From positions 62,001 through 126,000 of the forward strand of contig NZ_JAYFUL010000006.1 in the NCBI RefSeq assembly GCF_034928825.1: a DNA stretch of 64,000 nucleotides, in the 5' to 3' direction. The notes beneath the pieces are model-generated. The model made no database searches and was not told the origin of the DNA. It saw nothing but the letters and a program-made list of their open reading frames with translations. Source of the DNA: Arcicella aquatica (GTDB lineage Bacteria; Bacteroidota; Bacteroidia; Cytophagales; Spirosomataceae). Position numbers and translations under genes: made by a program. Shown here one piece after another: positions 25,529-33,879 of this stretch (position 1 is the stretch's first letter; each line of letters begins with the position of its first letter).

Positions 25529-26410
25529 ATGCAAATTATAGACGGGAAAGCAGTTGCTGACGAAATCAAGAAAGAAATCGCATTGGAAGTTGCTGAAATC
25601 AAAGCATCTGGTGGTAAAACACCTCATTTAGTAGCCATTTTGGTAGGAAATAATGGAGCTTCTGAAACGTATGTTGCCAACAAAGTGAAATCTTGTGAAG
25701 AGTTAGGATTTAATTCAACTTTACTTCGTTTTGACCCAAGTATTACCGAAGCAGAACTGTTAGCGGAGGTTCAAAAAGTAAATGATAATGAAGATATGGA
25801 TGGATTGATTGTTCAATTACCCCTCCCAAACCATATCAATCCCGATAAAGTGATGGAGACAATTGCACCAAGTAAAGATGTGGATGGTTTTCATCCAATC
25901 AATATTGGTAGAATGGCGAAAGGTCTTCCTGCGTATATTTCTGCTACTCCGCAAGGGGTATTGGATTTACTAGAATATTATAACATAGAGACTTCTGGTA
26001 AACATTGTGTGGTAGTAGGTCGTAGCCAGATTGTAGGCTTGCCGATGTCAATTTTAATGCAGAGAAATAATAAAATTGGTAACTGTACAGTTACGCTTAC
26101 GCACTCTAAAACGAAAGATCTACCTGCGGTTTGTGCTAGTGCAGATATTTTGATTGCTGCTTTAGGACGTCCCGAATTTATCACGGCTGAATACGTAAAA
26201 GATGGTGCTGTCGTTATTGATGTAGGCTTGACAAGAGTAGAAGATGCTACTAAGAAATCTGGCTTTGCTTTGAAGGGTGATGTTAAGTTTGACGAGGTAG
26301 CACCGAAATGCTCTTTCATCACACCAGTGCCTAAAGGAGTAGGCCCGATGACGATTGTTTCGTTGATGAAAAACACTTTGCTTTCAGCTAAAAAGGTGAT
26401 ATATCAATAA
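25529..26410 (+). CDS. folD: Bifunctional methylenetetrahydrofolate dehydrogenase/cyclohydrolase
   Basis: A 293-residue FolD from the ATG at 25529; an in-frame upstream opening at 25472 would lie inside the promoter, so the shorter start is right. It oxidises 5,10-methylene-THF and hydrolyses the methenyl form to 10-formyl-THF in one-carbon metabolism. Motifs: Y-x-x-x-K (YVANK at about 50), LIVQLPLP, DVDGFHPINIGR and VVVGRSQIVGLP (NADP site), and TPVPKGVGPMT at the C-terminus. Confidence 0.95.
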   Translation: MQIIDGKAVADEIKKEIALEVAEIKASGGKTPHLVAILVGNNGASETYVANKVKSCEELGFNSTLLRFDPSITEAELLAEVQKVNDNEDMDGLIVQLPLPNHINPDKVMETIAPSKDVDGFHPINIGRMAKGLPAYISATPQGVLDLLEYYNIETSGKHCVVVGRSQIVGLPMSILMQRNNKIGNCTVTLTHSKTKDLPAVCASADILIAALGRPEFITAEYVKDGAVVIDVGLTRVEDATKKSGFALKGDVKFDEVAPKCSFITPVPKGVGPMTIVSLMKNTLLSAKKVIYQ

Positions 26411-26499
26411 ATAGTTGTATTATGTAATGTTGTTTTTGATGAAAATAACAAATACATGAAAAAACGTTGTTTTGATGCTATTTTACTAAATGATTTTTG

Positions 26500-26507
26500 T
26501 ACTTTTG
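26500..26507 (+). promoter_or_regulatory. Probable -7 box of prs
   Basis: TACTTTTG matches TAnnTTTG, 72 bases before the prs ATG. The -33 element is not clear. Confidence 0.5.
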
Positions 26508-26578
26508 CGGTAAATTTCAGAAAAGGTATTTCCAAGATAATTTTGAATTAAGAGAGATTTACAAAACTCTCCAAAAAA

Positions 26579-27520
26579 ATGGCTGCTATCAATCAAGTTA
26601 AGATTTTTACTGGATCATCTTCCGAATATTTAGCAAAAGAAATTGCTCGCTTTTACGGAAAAGATTTAGGATTGTCTTCTGTTCAACGTTTCTCAGATGG
26701 TGAAATGTCACCAAGTTTTAATGAGTCTATCAGAGGATGTGATGTTTTCATCATTCAGTCGACTTTCCCACCAGCTGATAATATGCTGGAGCTTTTGTTA
26801 ATGATTGATGGCGCTCGTCGTGCTTCTGCTCACTATGTTACGGTTGTTATGCCTTATTTTGGCTATTCTCGTCAAGATAGAAAAGACAAACCAAGAGTAG
26901 GTATTGGCGCAAAATTGATAGCTAATTTATTAACTGCTGCTGGAGCCGACAGATTAATGACATTGGATTTACACGCTGGACAAATTCAAGGTTTCTTTGA
27001 TTTCCCTGTAGATCACTTAGAAGGAACTGCGATTTTTGTTCCTTATTTAAAATCATTAGGATTAGATAATTTATTGTTTGCTTCTCCTGACGTTGGTGGT
27101 GTGGTTCGTACGCGTAATGTTGCTAAGTTCTTTAATGCCGAAATGGTAATTTGCGATAAACAACGTAAACGTGCTAACGAAGTGGCTACTATGCAATTGA
27201 TTGGTGATGTTACAGGTGCAGATGTAGTATTGGTCGATGACTTAATTGATACAGGTGGAACCATGTGTAAAGCCGCTCAATTAATCATGGATAAAGGAGC
27301 TAAATCGGTAAGAGCTATCGTAACACACCCAGTGCTTTCTGGAAAAGCGTATGAGAATATCAATAACTCTGTTCTTACAGAACTTGTTGTTACTGATACT
27401 ATTCCATTAAAAGAAGCTAGCGATAAGATTAAAGTATTATCAGTAGCAGAATTATTTGCCAAAGCCATTGGCAGAATTCGTGACCATGAGTCTATCAGTT
27501 CATTATTTATAAAAAATTAA
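26579..27520 (+). CDS. prs: Ribose-phosphate pyrophosphokinase
   Basis: A 313-residue class I PRPP synthetase. It transfers pyrophosphate from ATP to ribose-5-phosphate, feeding nucleotide, His and Trp synthesis. Motifs: FSDGEMSPSFNESIRG near the N-terminus, DLHAGQIQGFFD at about 132, and the PRPP loop VVLVDDLIDTGGTMC at about 220-234. It is followed after 79 bases by rplY, the common bacterial pair. A 16-bp palindrome AAGGAATTAATTCCTT (27549-27564) lies between them and could weaken or process the transcript. Confidence 0.95.
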   Translation: MAAINQVKIFTGSSSEYLAKEIARFYGKDLGLSSVQRFSDGEMSPSFNESIRGCDVFIIQSTFPPADNMLELLLMIDGARRASAHYVTVVMPYFGYSRQDRKDKPRVGIGAKLIANLLTAAGADRLMTLDLHAGQIQGFFDFPVDHLEGTAIFVPYLKSLGLDNLLFASPDVGGVVRTRNVAKFFNAEMVICDKQRKRANEVATMQLIGDVTGADVVLVDDLIDTGGTMCKAAQLIMDKGAKSVRAIVTHPVLSGKAYENINNSVLTELVVTDTIPLKEASDKIKVLSVAELFAKAIGRIRDHESISSLFIKN

Positions 27521-27599
27521 TTTAAACGGTTGATTGAAGATAGTGCTTAAGGAATTAATTCCTTGAAATCGACAGGCTTTCAACACAAATCACTCAAAA

Positions 27600-28166
27600 A
27601 TGAGAAAGATTGAAATCGTAGGGTATAACAGAGAAACCCTTGGAACAAAATCAGCTAAAGATCTTCGTAACGAATCTTTAGCTCCATGTGTATTGTATGG
27701 TGGTGAAAAACAAATTCACTTTGCTGTACCAATGATTCTTTTCCGCGAATTATTATATACTCCTGAAGTATCAGAAGTAATTTTAAATATCGAAGGTGAA
27801 ATTCACCACGCTATCGTTCAAGATTCACAATTCCACCCAGTATCAGAAATGATTCTTCACGTCGATTTCTTAGAAATCGTTGCTGGTAAAGAAATCAAAA
27901 TTGATGTTCCTGTGAAAGTTATCGGTGATGCACCGGGCGTTCGTAAGGGGGGTAAAATGGTTCAAAAATTACGTAAAGTATCTTTGAAAGGTTTATCTGA
28001 TAACATTCCTGACTTTATCGAAGCTGATATTACAGGTTTGGACTTAGGACAAACATTGAAAGTTGCTAAATTGAAAGCTGAAAACGTTGCGATTTTAAAT
28101 AATCCTTCGGCTCCAGTAGCTACAATTGACATCCCACGTGCTTTAAGAGGAAAAATTAACTCATAG
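27600..28166 (+). CDS. rplY: 50S ribosomal protein L25/general stress protein Ctc
   Basis: A 188-residue L25 of the long Ctc/TL5 type. The N-terminal half (MRKIEIVGYNRETLGTKSAK; NESLAPCVLYGG) binds 5S rRNA; the C-terminal half (KIDVPVKVIGDAPGVRKGG) is the beta domain present in TL5/Ctc but absent from the short E. coli L25. It lies in a prs-rplY operon and is followed by a strong terminator. Confidence 0.93.
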   Translation: MRKIEIVGYNRETLGTKSAKDLRNESLAPCVLYGGEKQIHFAVPMILFRELLYTPEVSEVILNIEGEIHHAIVQDSQFHPVSEMILHVDFLEIVAGKEIKIDVPVKVIGDAPGVRKGGKMVQKLRKVSLKGLSDNIPDFIEADITGLDLGQTLKVAKLKAENVAILNNPSAPVATIDIPRALRGKINS

Positions 28167-28199
28167 TAGTTAATTTCCAATTACACTGATAGATTTTTA

Positions 28200-28238
28200 A
28201 AGGCTGTTTCTTCAATATGTTGATAGAAACAGCCTTTT
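28200..28238. terminator. Terminator between convergent rplY and nucleoside phosphorylase
   Basis: AAGGCTGTTTC and GAAACAGCCTT form an 11-bp stem with a T-run on the plus strand and A-run before it, serving both converging genes. Confidence 0.85.
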
Positions 28239-28257
28239 CTATTGTAGTTTATAATGG

Positions 28258-29118
28258 TTATTTAGTTAGCTTTTCTAAGGCTTGCTGAATTAAATTGTCA
28301 ACTGTTTTTTCTGCATTCGGGGCAAATTCGTTCGTCATTCTACTGGCTACAATAGCACTTATTGATAATACCTCATGACCTAATACCTTACCCATCAAAT
28401 AATAACCCGCCGTTTCCATTTCAAGGTTTGTCAATACAAGATTATCCTGTTTGAAGGTATTGAATTTTTCTAAAAGGTTTACAATCTTGGGATGATATCT
28501 CAATACCCTGCCTTGAGGAGCATAAAAGCCCGGACAGGTAACGGTATTGCCTCCAACCCAATTATGGGGGCTGTCATTCATCAGCAAAGCGAATAAGGAT
28601 TCGCTTCCTGTATTGGCATAAGGTAGAAAATCTAACTGAAAATATTGTTTGACAGATTCAGCGATTTCATTGTCTTGTGAATGATAGAAGAACCCTAGCG
28701 AATCAAAACCAATGCCTAATTTGGATACTACAATACTTTCAAGAGGAATGTCCTTTTGTAAACTGCCAGAAGTTCCTAAACGAATAATGTTCAATGATTT
28801 ATGATTGGCATACGGTGTTCTGGTAACTAAGTCTATATTAGCCAGCGCATCGAGTTCGTTCATTAAAATTTCTATGTTATCAGTCCCGATGCCACTTGAA
28901 ATTACACTCAAACGTTTTTTTCCTACATAACCTGTATGCGTAACGAATTCTCTTTTATTGATTTTAAATTCTATGCTATCAAAATATTTAGATACCTTTT
29001 CCACTCTTTCAGGGTCACCCACAGTAATGATGGTATCAGCGATATCGTCTGGACGAAGATTTAAATGATAAATGCTTCCATCAGCATTTGTAATCAAATC
29101 GGTTGGTGAAATAGCCAT
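28258..29118 (-). CDS. Nucleoside phosphorylase (uridine/purine type)
   Basis: A 286-residue nucleoside phosphorylase I-family enzyme, splitting nucleosides with phosphate in salvage. Motifs: TVGDPERVEKVSKYFD at about 32-47 (phosphate site), SSGIGTDNIEILMNEL, IRLGTSGSLQ, and LEMETAGYYLMG at about 225 (ribose-binding Met-Glu). The substrate (uridine or a purine nucleoside) cannot be decided by eye. It begins after the trhO terminator, so it has its own promoter. Confidence 0.88.
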   Translation of the reverse strand: MAISPTDLITNADGSIYHLNLRPDDIADTIITVGDPERVEKVSKYFDSIEFKINKREFVTHTGYVGKKRLSVISSGIGTDNIEILMNELDALANIDLVTRTPYANHKSLNIIRLGTSGSLQKDIPLESIVVSKLGIGFDSLGFFYHSQDNEIAESVKQYFQLDFLPYANTGSESLFALLMNDSPHNWVGGNTVTCPGFYAPQGRVLRYHPKIVNLLEKFNTFKQDNLVLTNLEMETAGYYLMGKVLGHEVLSISAIVASRMTNEFAPNAEKTVDNLIQQALEKLTK

Positions 29119-29142
29119 TGTTCAATGAAGTTAAATGAAAAA

Positions 29143-29180
29143 AACTAGAGGTATTGTAAATAGCTACAATACCTCTAGTT
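29143..29180 (-). terminator. Terminator of trhO
   Basis: A perfect 16-bp stem AACTAGAGGTATTGTA (29143-29158) and its inverse (29165-29180), followed on the minus strand by TTTTT. Confidence 0.9.
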
Positions 29181-29204
29181 GAATATAGTCGTCAAATATA
29201 TAAA

Positions 29205-30194
29205 TTACGCGTTTTGTTCCAAAGGACTTTTGGTTAATTTTCTACTTTTGAAGCCAAATTCTGGAGTATAGTTATCCGATTGCTTCGAATAATACCCTTT
29301 AACATTATAAGGACGTTTGCGTGGGTGATTTTTACATTCATCAGAACAAGCCCCATCCATTTCTAATAGACAAGTAGCACAAATTGGCAAATGCTCATTA
29401 CATTCAGGATTAGCACAGTTTACCATATCTTCTGTATCAGTTTTACAGATATGGCATTTTGAGATAATAACAGGGTTTACAGTGTTTACTTCAGTTTTTA
29501 CTCTGTTATCAAATACGTAACATTTTCCTTCAAAATCCTCGCCACCTTCTTCCAAGCCATATTTGATGATACCACCGTGTAGCTGATATACATTTTCAAA
29601 GCCACGCTCGATTAGATAAGCAGAAGCTTTTTCACATTTTATACCACCAGTACAATACGTAATGATTTTTTTATCTTTAAGGTGCTCAATTTCTTGAACG
29701 TGCTCAGGTAGCTCTCTAAGCGTTTCCATGTCGAAAGTAACCGCTCCTTTGAATTTACCGATACTATGTTCATAGTTAGAACGCATATCTACCAATACAA
29801 CGTTGGGGTCGTTCTTCAACATTGCTTTAAAATCTGCTGGCTCCAAATGTTTGCCTGTTCTTACTCTAGGGTCAACTGGCAAATCTGAATTAACAATTTC
29901 TTCTTTTACGCGTACATGAAGTTTAGCAAAAGCGTGTTCCTCGTGTTCTTCCACTTTAAAATCGAAATCAGAGCCTGCAAAAATCGGGTCGTTTTCTAAC
30001 CAACTCATGTATCGTTCACAGTCTTCAGCTAATCCAGAAACAGTACCATTCAATCCTTCAGGAGCGACAATGATACGACCTAACAAACGATTTTCAAGGC
30101 AAAATAAGTGATGTTTTTCTCGGTAAGTATCCACATCGGGGATAGGCGTGTAATTATAATAAAGAATTACTCTGTATGGCTTCATCTTCAACAT
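29205..30194 (-). CDS. trhO: tRNA uridine(34) hydroxylase, rhodanese-family
   Basis: A 329-residue TrhO (YceA). It makes 5-hydroxyuridine at tRNA position 34 using oxygen. The N-terminal domain (VILYYNYTPIPD; PEGLNGTVSG) precedes a rhodanese domain at about 130-225 with active-site C181 in TYCTGGIKCEK. The C-terminus has paired Cys motifs (CHICKTDTEDMVNC, CATCLLEMDGACSDEC) that may bind zinc. Start could be 30194 or the ATG at 30185 (MKPYRV), which looks more natural. A -7 box TATCTTTG lies at 30284-30291 (minus strand). Confidence 0.93.
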   Translation of the reverse strand: MLKMKPYRVILYYNYTPIPDVDTYREKHHLFCLENRLLGRIIVAPEGLNGTVSGLAEDCERYMSWLENDPIFAGSDFDFKVEEHEEHAFAKLHVRVKEEIVNSDLPVDPRVRTGKHLEPADFKAMLKNDPNVVLVDMRSNYEHSIGKFKGAVTFDMETLRELPEHVQEIEHLKDKKIITYCTGGIKCEKASAYLIERGFENVYQLHGGIIKYGLEEGGEDFEGKCYVFDNRVKTEVNTVNPVIISKCHICKTDTEDMVNCANPECNEHLPICATCLLEMDGACSDECKNHPRKRPYNVKGYYSKQSDNYTPEFGFKSRKLTKSPLEQNA

Positions 30195-30362
30195 GAGATT
30201 ACAGGGTGAATGTATTTCTTATCAAAAATGCCTATTCGTAACTTTAAATATTTGATAAGAGATACTAAAACGAATAAGCACTGCAAAGATACGAAAAAGG
30301 CTAGTTTAGATGTATGAATTTGTAATTTCCAAAAATGCTTTTTGTCATTTTTTTATAAAATT

Positions 30363-30426
30363 ACTCATGGCATGACTTTGTTAGTTTTATGATAATTGCC
30401 AATTAATTGGAAGTCATGCCATGAGT
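30363..30426. repeat. Inverted repeat with ATGGCATGACTT arms
   Basis: ACTCATGGCATGACTT (30363-30378) and AAGTCATGCCATGAGT (30411-30426), 16 bp perfect with a 32-base loop. The core ATGGCATGACTT recurs in a tight palindrome at 56005-56033. Confidence 0.7.
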
Positions 30427-30437
30427 GAGAAAACAAA

Positions 30438-30535
30438 TGCAATCGCTCGCATCATGCAAGTGATGACTATTATAAGGCTTCCAGCCAAACTTTAGTTTAT
30501 AAACTACATCCGTAGCGGTAACAGCAAGGATTACC
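30438..30535. repeat. Interspersed repeat, inverted relative of 47577-47707
   Basis: AATCGCTCGCAT, AGTGATGACTATTATAAGG and CTTCCAGCC recur in reverse orientation at 47577-47707, together with a CGGTAAC-AGCAAGGATTACC segment. Non-coding. Confidence 0.6.
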
Positions 30536-30555
30536 ACTATTTTATCAGCTAATTA

Positions 30556-30800
30556 AAACATGAGTCATCCCGAATTTTTCCTAAAATTGTGCGTTTTGGG
30601 GACAATTTGAGAGGTTTTCTAATTAATTATTGTCTAGTCCTTACTTTTCTTTCCTTGATGAAAGAAAAGTAACAAAAGAAAATCAAGAATTCCTAATCGC
30701 ATCGGCGAACCGACTCGCTCCGCTCAAACAGTAGGAATTCGTTGCCCATCAATCATAAAAAAGCGGTCGAAAAACTAATTTCTGACCGCTTTTGATAATA
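30556..30800. repeat. Compound hairpin repeat, copy 1 (about 245 bp)
   Basis: Starts ACATGAGTCATCCCGAATTT and contains, in order, hairpin CTTTTCTTTC/GAAAGAAAAG, GAATTCCTA/TAGGAATTC, and AAAAGCGGTC (30759-30768)/GACCGCTTTT (30784-30793). It matches 46478-46731 along its length. The last hairpin lies 38 bases past the mtaB stop and can terminate that gene. The whole 30195-30830 gap holds repeats and no gene. Confidence 0.75.
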
Positions 30801-30830
30801 AGATTTCTTATAATACTAATTTACTAAACT

Positions 30831-32156
30831 CTAATGCATTTCATAAACCTCTACTTCTTCCACTTCCACCACCATGTTATCATTGATAGTAGTAAGCTTT
30901 ATCCTTTTTGTTTCATTAATCAACAATGGGTCATATTTAGCCGTTACTCTGATATAGTTTTCAGTGAAACCCTGCATTTGCCCATTTTCGACATCTTCTT
31001 CAAAAAGTACCGTGAAGTCATTTTGCAAATGTTGTTCGTAAAAATACCTTCTTTTTTTATCAGATAAAATATGAAGCATTTTAGACCTTTCAGACCTTTT
31101 GTTCATAGGTACTACTGGCTTAATGGCCAAAGCAGTCGTGTTTTCGCGTTCAGAATAAGTAAAAACGTGCAAATAGCTGATAGGTAACTCGTTTAAGAAC
31201 TGATAAGTTTCTAAAAAGGCCTCATCAGTTTCACCTGGATGTCCCACGATTACATCAACACCAATACAGCAATGAGGCATCAATTCCTTTATTTTATTAA
31301 CTCTATCTACATAAAGCTCTCTTTTATAGCGACGTTTCATCAAGGCTAACACCTTGTTTGAACCCGATTGTAAAGGAATATGGAAATGTGGTACAAAACG
31401 TTTTGAACTAGCCACAAATGTGATGATTTCATCTGTAAGCAAATTTGGCTCTATCGACGAAATTCTAAAACGGTCGATTCCTTCTACTTCGTCCAATGCT
31501 TTGACTAAATCCAGAAAAGTATTTTCTCTTTTGCCATTTTGTAAACCGAAGTCACCAATATTTACGCCTGTCAATACAATTTCTTTTACACCACTCTCAG
31601 CAATTTCACGAGCAGCCTTTACTACATTTTGAATGGTATCAGAACGGCTAGCTCCTCTAGCAAGAGGAATAGTGCAGTAAGCACAAGGATAATCACAACC
31701 ATCTTGTACTTTCAAGAAAGTACGCGTTCTGTCGTTTAAGGAATAAGAAGTATGATATTCTACGGCCTCCTCAATATTTTGATTATAGATTTTGGCTTTA
31801 TTGCCACTTGGTTCTTTTACAAAACCATCTAATAAATCAATCAATTGAAATTTCTCGGCAGCACCTAGCACGGCATCTACGCCTTCAATGTCGGCAATTT
31901 CCTTTGGTTTTAATTGGGCATAACATCCAATGATGGTTACATAACCATCAGGATTTATCTTATTTGCTTCTTTTACAATTTTCTTGCACTTCTTGTCCGC
32001 ATTTTCAGTAACTGAACAAGTGTTGATGATAAATATGTCTGGCTTTTGATTGAATTCTACCTTTTGATAGCCCTTTTGCTCAAACATTCTTGAGATGGTT
32101 GAAGTCTCGGAATAATTGAGTTTACAGCCTAATGTATAAAATGCTACTTTTTTCAT
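30831..32156 (-). CDS. mtaB: tRNA t6A37 methylthiotransferase
   Basis: A 441-residue radical SAM methylthiotransferase that converts t6A37 to ms2t6A in tRNA. The N-terminal cluster ligands are C11, C47 and C78 (TLGCKLN, NTCSVT, IGCYAQ); the radical SAM Cys are C154, C158 and C161 (GCDYPCAYC). A C-terminal TRAM domain (FTVLFEEDVENGQMQGF) follows. A -7 box TATCTTTG (minus strand, 32161-32168) ends only four bases before the ATG, so the mRNA may be leaderless. Confidence 0.94.
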   Translation of the reverse strand: MKKVAFYTLGCKLNYSETSTISRMFEQKGYQKVEFNQKPDIFIINTCSVTENADKKCKKIVKEANKINPDGYVTIIGCYAQLKPKEIADIEGVDAVLGAAEKFQLIDLLDGFVKEPSGNKAKIYNQNIEEAVEYHTSYSLNDRTRTFLKVQDGCDYPCAYCTIPLARGASRSDTIQNVVKAAREIAESGVKEIVLTGVNIGDFGLQNGKRENTFLDLVKALDEVEGIDRFRISSIEPNLLTDEIITFVASSKRFVPHFHIPLQSGSNKVLALMKRRYKRELYVDRVNKIKELMPHCCIGVDVIVGHPGETDEAFLETYQFLNELPISYLHVFTYSERENTTALAIKPVVPMNKRSERSKMLHILSDKKRRYFYEQHLQNDFTVLFEEDVENGQMQGFTENYIRVTAKYDPLLINETKRIKLTTINDNMVVEVEEVEVYEMH

Positions 32157-32160
32157 ACTG

Positions 32161-32168
32161 CAAAGATA
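32161..32168 (-). promoter_or_regulatory. -7 box of mtaB, abutting the start codon
   Basis: TATCTTTG on the minus strand, four bases before the mtaB ATG at 32156. Transcription would begin at or near the start codon. Confidence 0.5.
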
Positions 32169-32250
32169 GTTATCAAGATTGAAATTTGTAACTAAAAATC
32201 AAAACTAGCTTTATATTGTCTTCATTATTAGTTGTTTATATGCCATATAA

Positions 32251-32286
32251 GCAAAAAGCCCGGCTATATTAGCCGAGCTTTTTTGC
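32251..32286 (-). terminator. Terminator of the GSII gene
   Basis: GCAAAAAGCCCGGCT and AGCCGAGCTTTTTTGC form a long stem with a five-base loop and one mismatch, 22 bases past the GSII stop. T-runs occur on both strands. Confidence 0.88.
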
Positions 32287-32307
32287 TTATATAAATAACA
32301 CCAAAGA

Positions 32308-33333
32308 CTAAACTTCAACAGTTTTAACAGTTTTGATGATACGAGCAGCAACTTTGTATGGATCTGCAGCAGAGTTTGGACGACGATCTTCCAACCATCC
32401 TTTCCATCCTTTTTGAACAGCAGCAATTGGAATACGGATTGAAGCACCACGGTCAGAAACTCCATAAGAGAATTGATCGATAGATTGTGTTTCATGCTTA
32501 CCAGTTAAACGTAAGTGGTTATCAGCACCATATACTTCGATATGTTCTTTTACGTAAGGAGCAAATGCTTGACAGATGATGTCATAAGTTTCTTTCTTAC
32601 CAGCTGTTCTAAGAGCAGTGTTAGAGAAGTTAGCATGCATACCTGAACCATTCCAGTCAGTATCTCCAAGAGGCTTACAGTGGTAGTTAACCCAAACACC
32701 GTATTTCTCACAAGTTCTTTCTAATAAATAACGAGCAACCCAGATTTCATCACCAGCTTGTTTAGCACCTTTAGAGAAACATTGGAATTCCCATTGACCA
32801 GCAGCAACTTCAGCGTTGATACCTTCTACATTCAAACCAGCTTGAAGACAATATTCTAAGTGTTCTTCAACGATATTACGTCCATAAGCATTTTTAGCAC
32901 CTACTGAACAGTAATATGGTCCTTGTGGACGAGGATAACCGTTTGCAGGGAAACCTAAAGGAAGGTTTGTAGCTAAGTCATATAAGAAATATTCTTGCTC
33001 AAAACCAAACCAGAAGTCATTGTCATCATCTTCAATCGTAGCACGACCGTTAGACTCATGTGGATTACCTTCTGAATCCAATACTTCGCACATAACTAAA
33101 TAAGCAGGAGTTCCTAATAAAGAACGTTCAGGGTCTTTACAGATAAAAACAGGCTTTAATTGACAGTCAGAAGAACCACCTGGTGCTTGTTCTGTTGATG
33201 AACCGTCAAATGACCACATGTCGCAATCCTCTAATTTACCACTAAAATCGTTTTCAATTTTAGTTTTACTACGAAGGCTCTGAGTTGGTTTGTAACCGTC
33301 CAACCAAATGTACTCAAGTTTAGCTTTTGCCAT
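32308..33333 (-). CDS. glnII: Glutamine synthetase type II (eukaryote-like)
   Basis: A 341-residue GSII, the octameric or decameric type first known from eukaryotes and rhizobia. It ligates ammonia to glutamate with ATP. Motifs: YIWLDGYK at the N-terminus, MWSFDGSSTEQAPG (about 40-53), FWFGFEQEYFL (metal Glu), GINAEVAAGQWEFQ, and GSGMHANFS. The C-terminal DRGASIRIP holds substrate Arg. It is divergent from a GSIII gene, so both synthetases share one 546-base regulatory space. Confidence 0.93.
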   Translation of the reverse strand: MAKAKLEYIWLDGYKPTQSLRSKTKIENDFSGKLEDCDMWSFDGSSTEQAPGGSSDCQLKPVFICKDPERSLLGTPAYLVMCEVLDSEGNPHESNGRATIEDDDNDFWFGFEQEYFLYDLATNLPLGFPANGYPRPQGPYYCSVGAKNAYGRNIVEEHLEYCLQAGLNVEGINAEVAAGQWEFQCFSKGAKQAGDEIWVARYLLERTCEKYGVWVNYHCKPLGDTDWNGSGMHANFSNTALRTAGKKETYDIICQAFAPYVKEHIEVYGADNHLRLTGKHETQSIDQFSYGVSDRGASIRIPIAAVQKGWKGWLEDRRPNSAADPYKVAARIIKTVKTVEV

Positions 33334-33879
33334 GATTTTGTTATTGGATTTTTAAATATTTGGTTAATTTCCTTATTTCTTGGTACAAATTTATACTTCT
33401 AAAATTGAATTTCACAAGAAAAAAATGATTTTTATGAAATTTTTAAACCTGCACCTCTTTTTTTGTTTGATTTGAACTATTCTAATGTCTAAAACAATAC
33501 TAATTTTTTGTTTAAAGAAATTATATTTTGTTATTATCAAATTTACAATACTTTATTTTGTAAATCAAAATTTTCACAGAATTAAATGTAAAGTTCTTAA
33601 AATAGTCAAATTTTTTCTTTGGTTATTTTAATATTGATAAAATTGTGATATTTGAAGGTTTTCCATTTTGGAGGCAAAAGCCCAATTTTGGCTATTTTTT
33701 TAAATTTTATCCCTGAATAATTAATAAAAAATAAATTTCAATTACATTTATACGTGAGTTTAAAATTTAGTGGTATTAATGAGGATATGATTGAGCGGGA
33801 ACCTAGCTTTGCAATGTTTCCAATCAAGGTCCAAATGGATTATCCATTAACATTCAAAAAATAATCTGAATTAATTTAT
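33334..33879. promoter_or_regulatory. Divergent regulatory region between GSII and GSIII
   Basis: 546 very AT-rich bases. For GSII (minus strand) a -7 TAAATTTG lies at 33386-33393 with CTTG at 33415-33418 in the -33 position. For GSIII, TAGCTTTG near 33808 is a weak -7 candidate. AATGGATTATCCATT near 33834-33848 is a short palindrome that could be an operator or leader hairpin. No gene. Confidence 0.45.
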
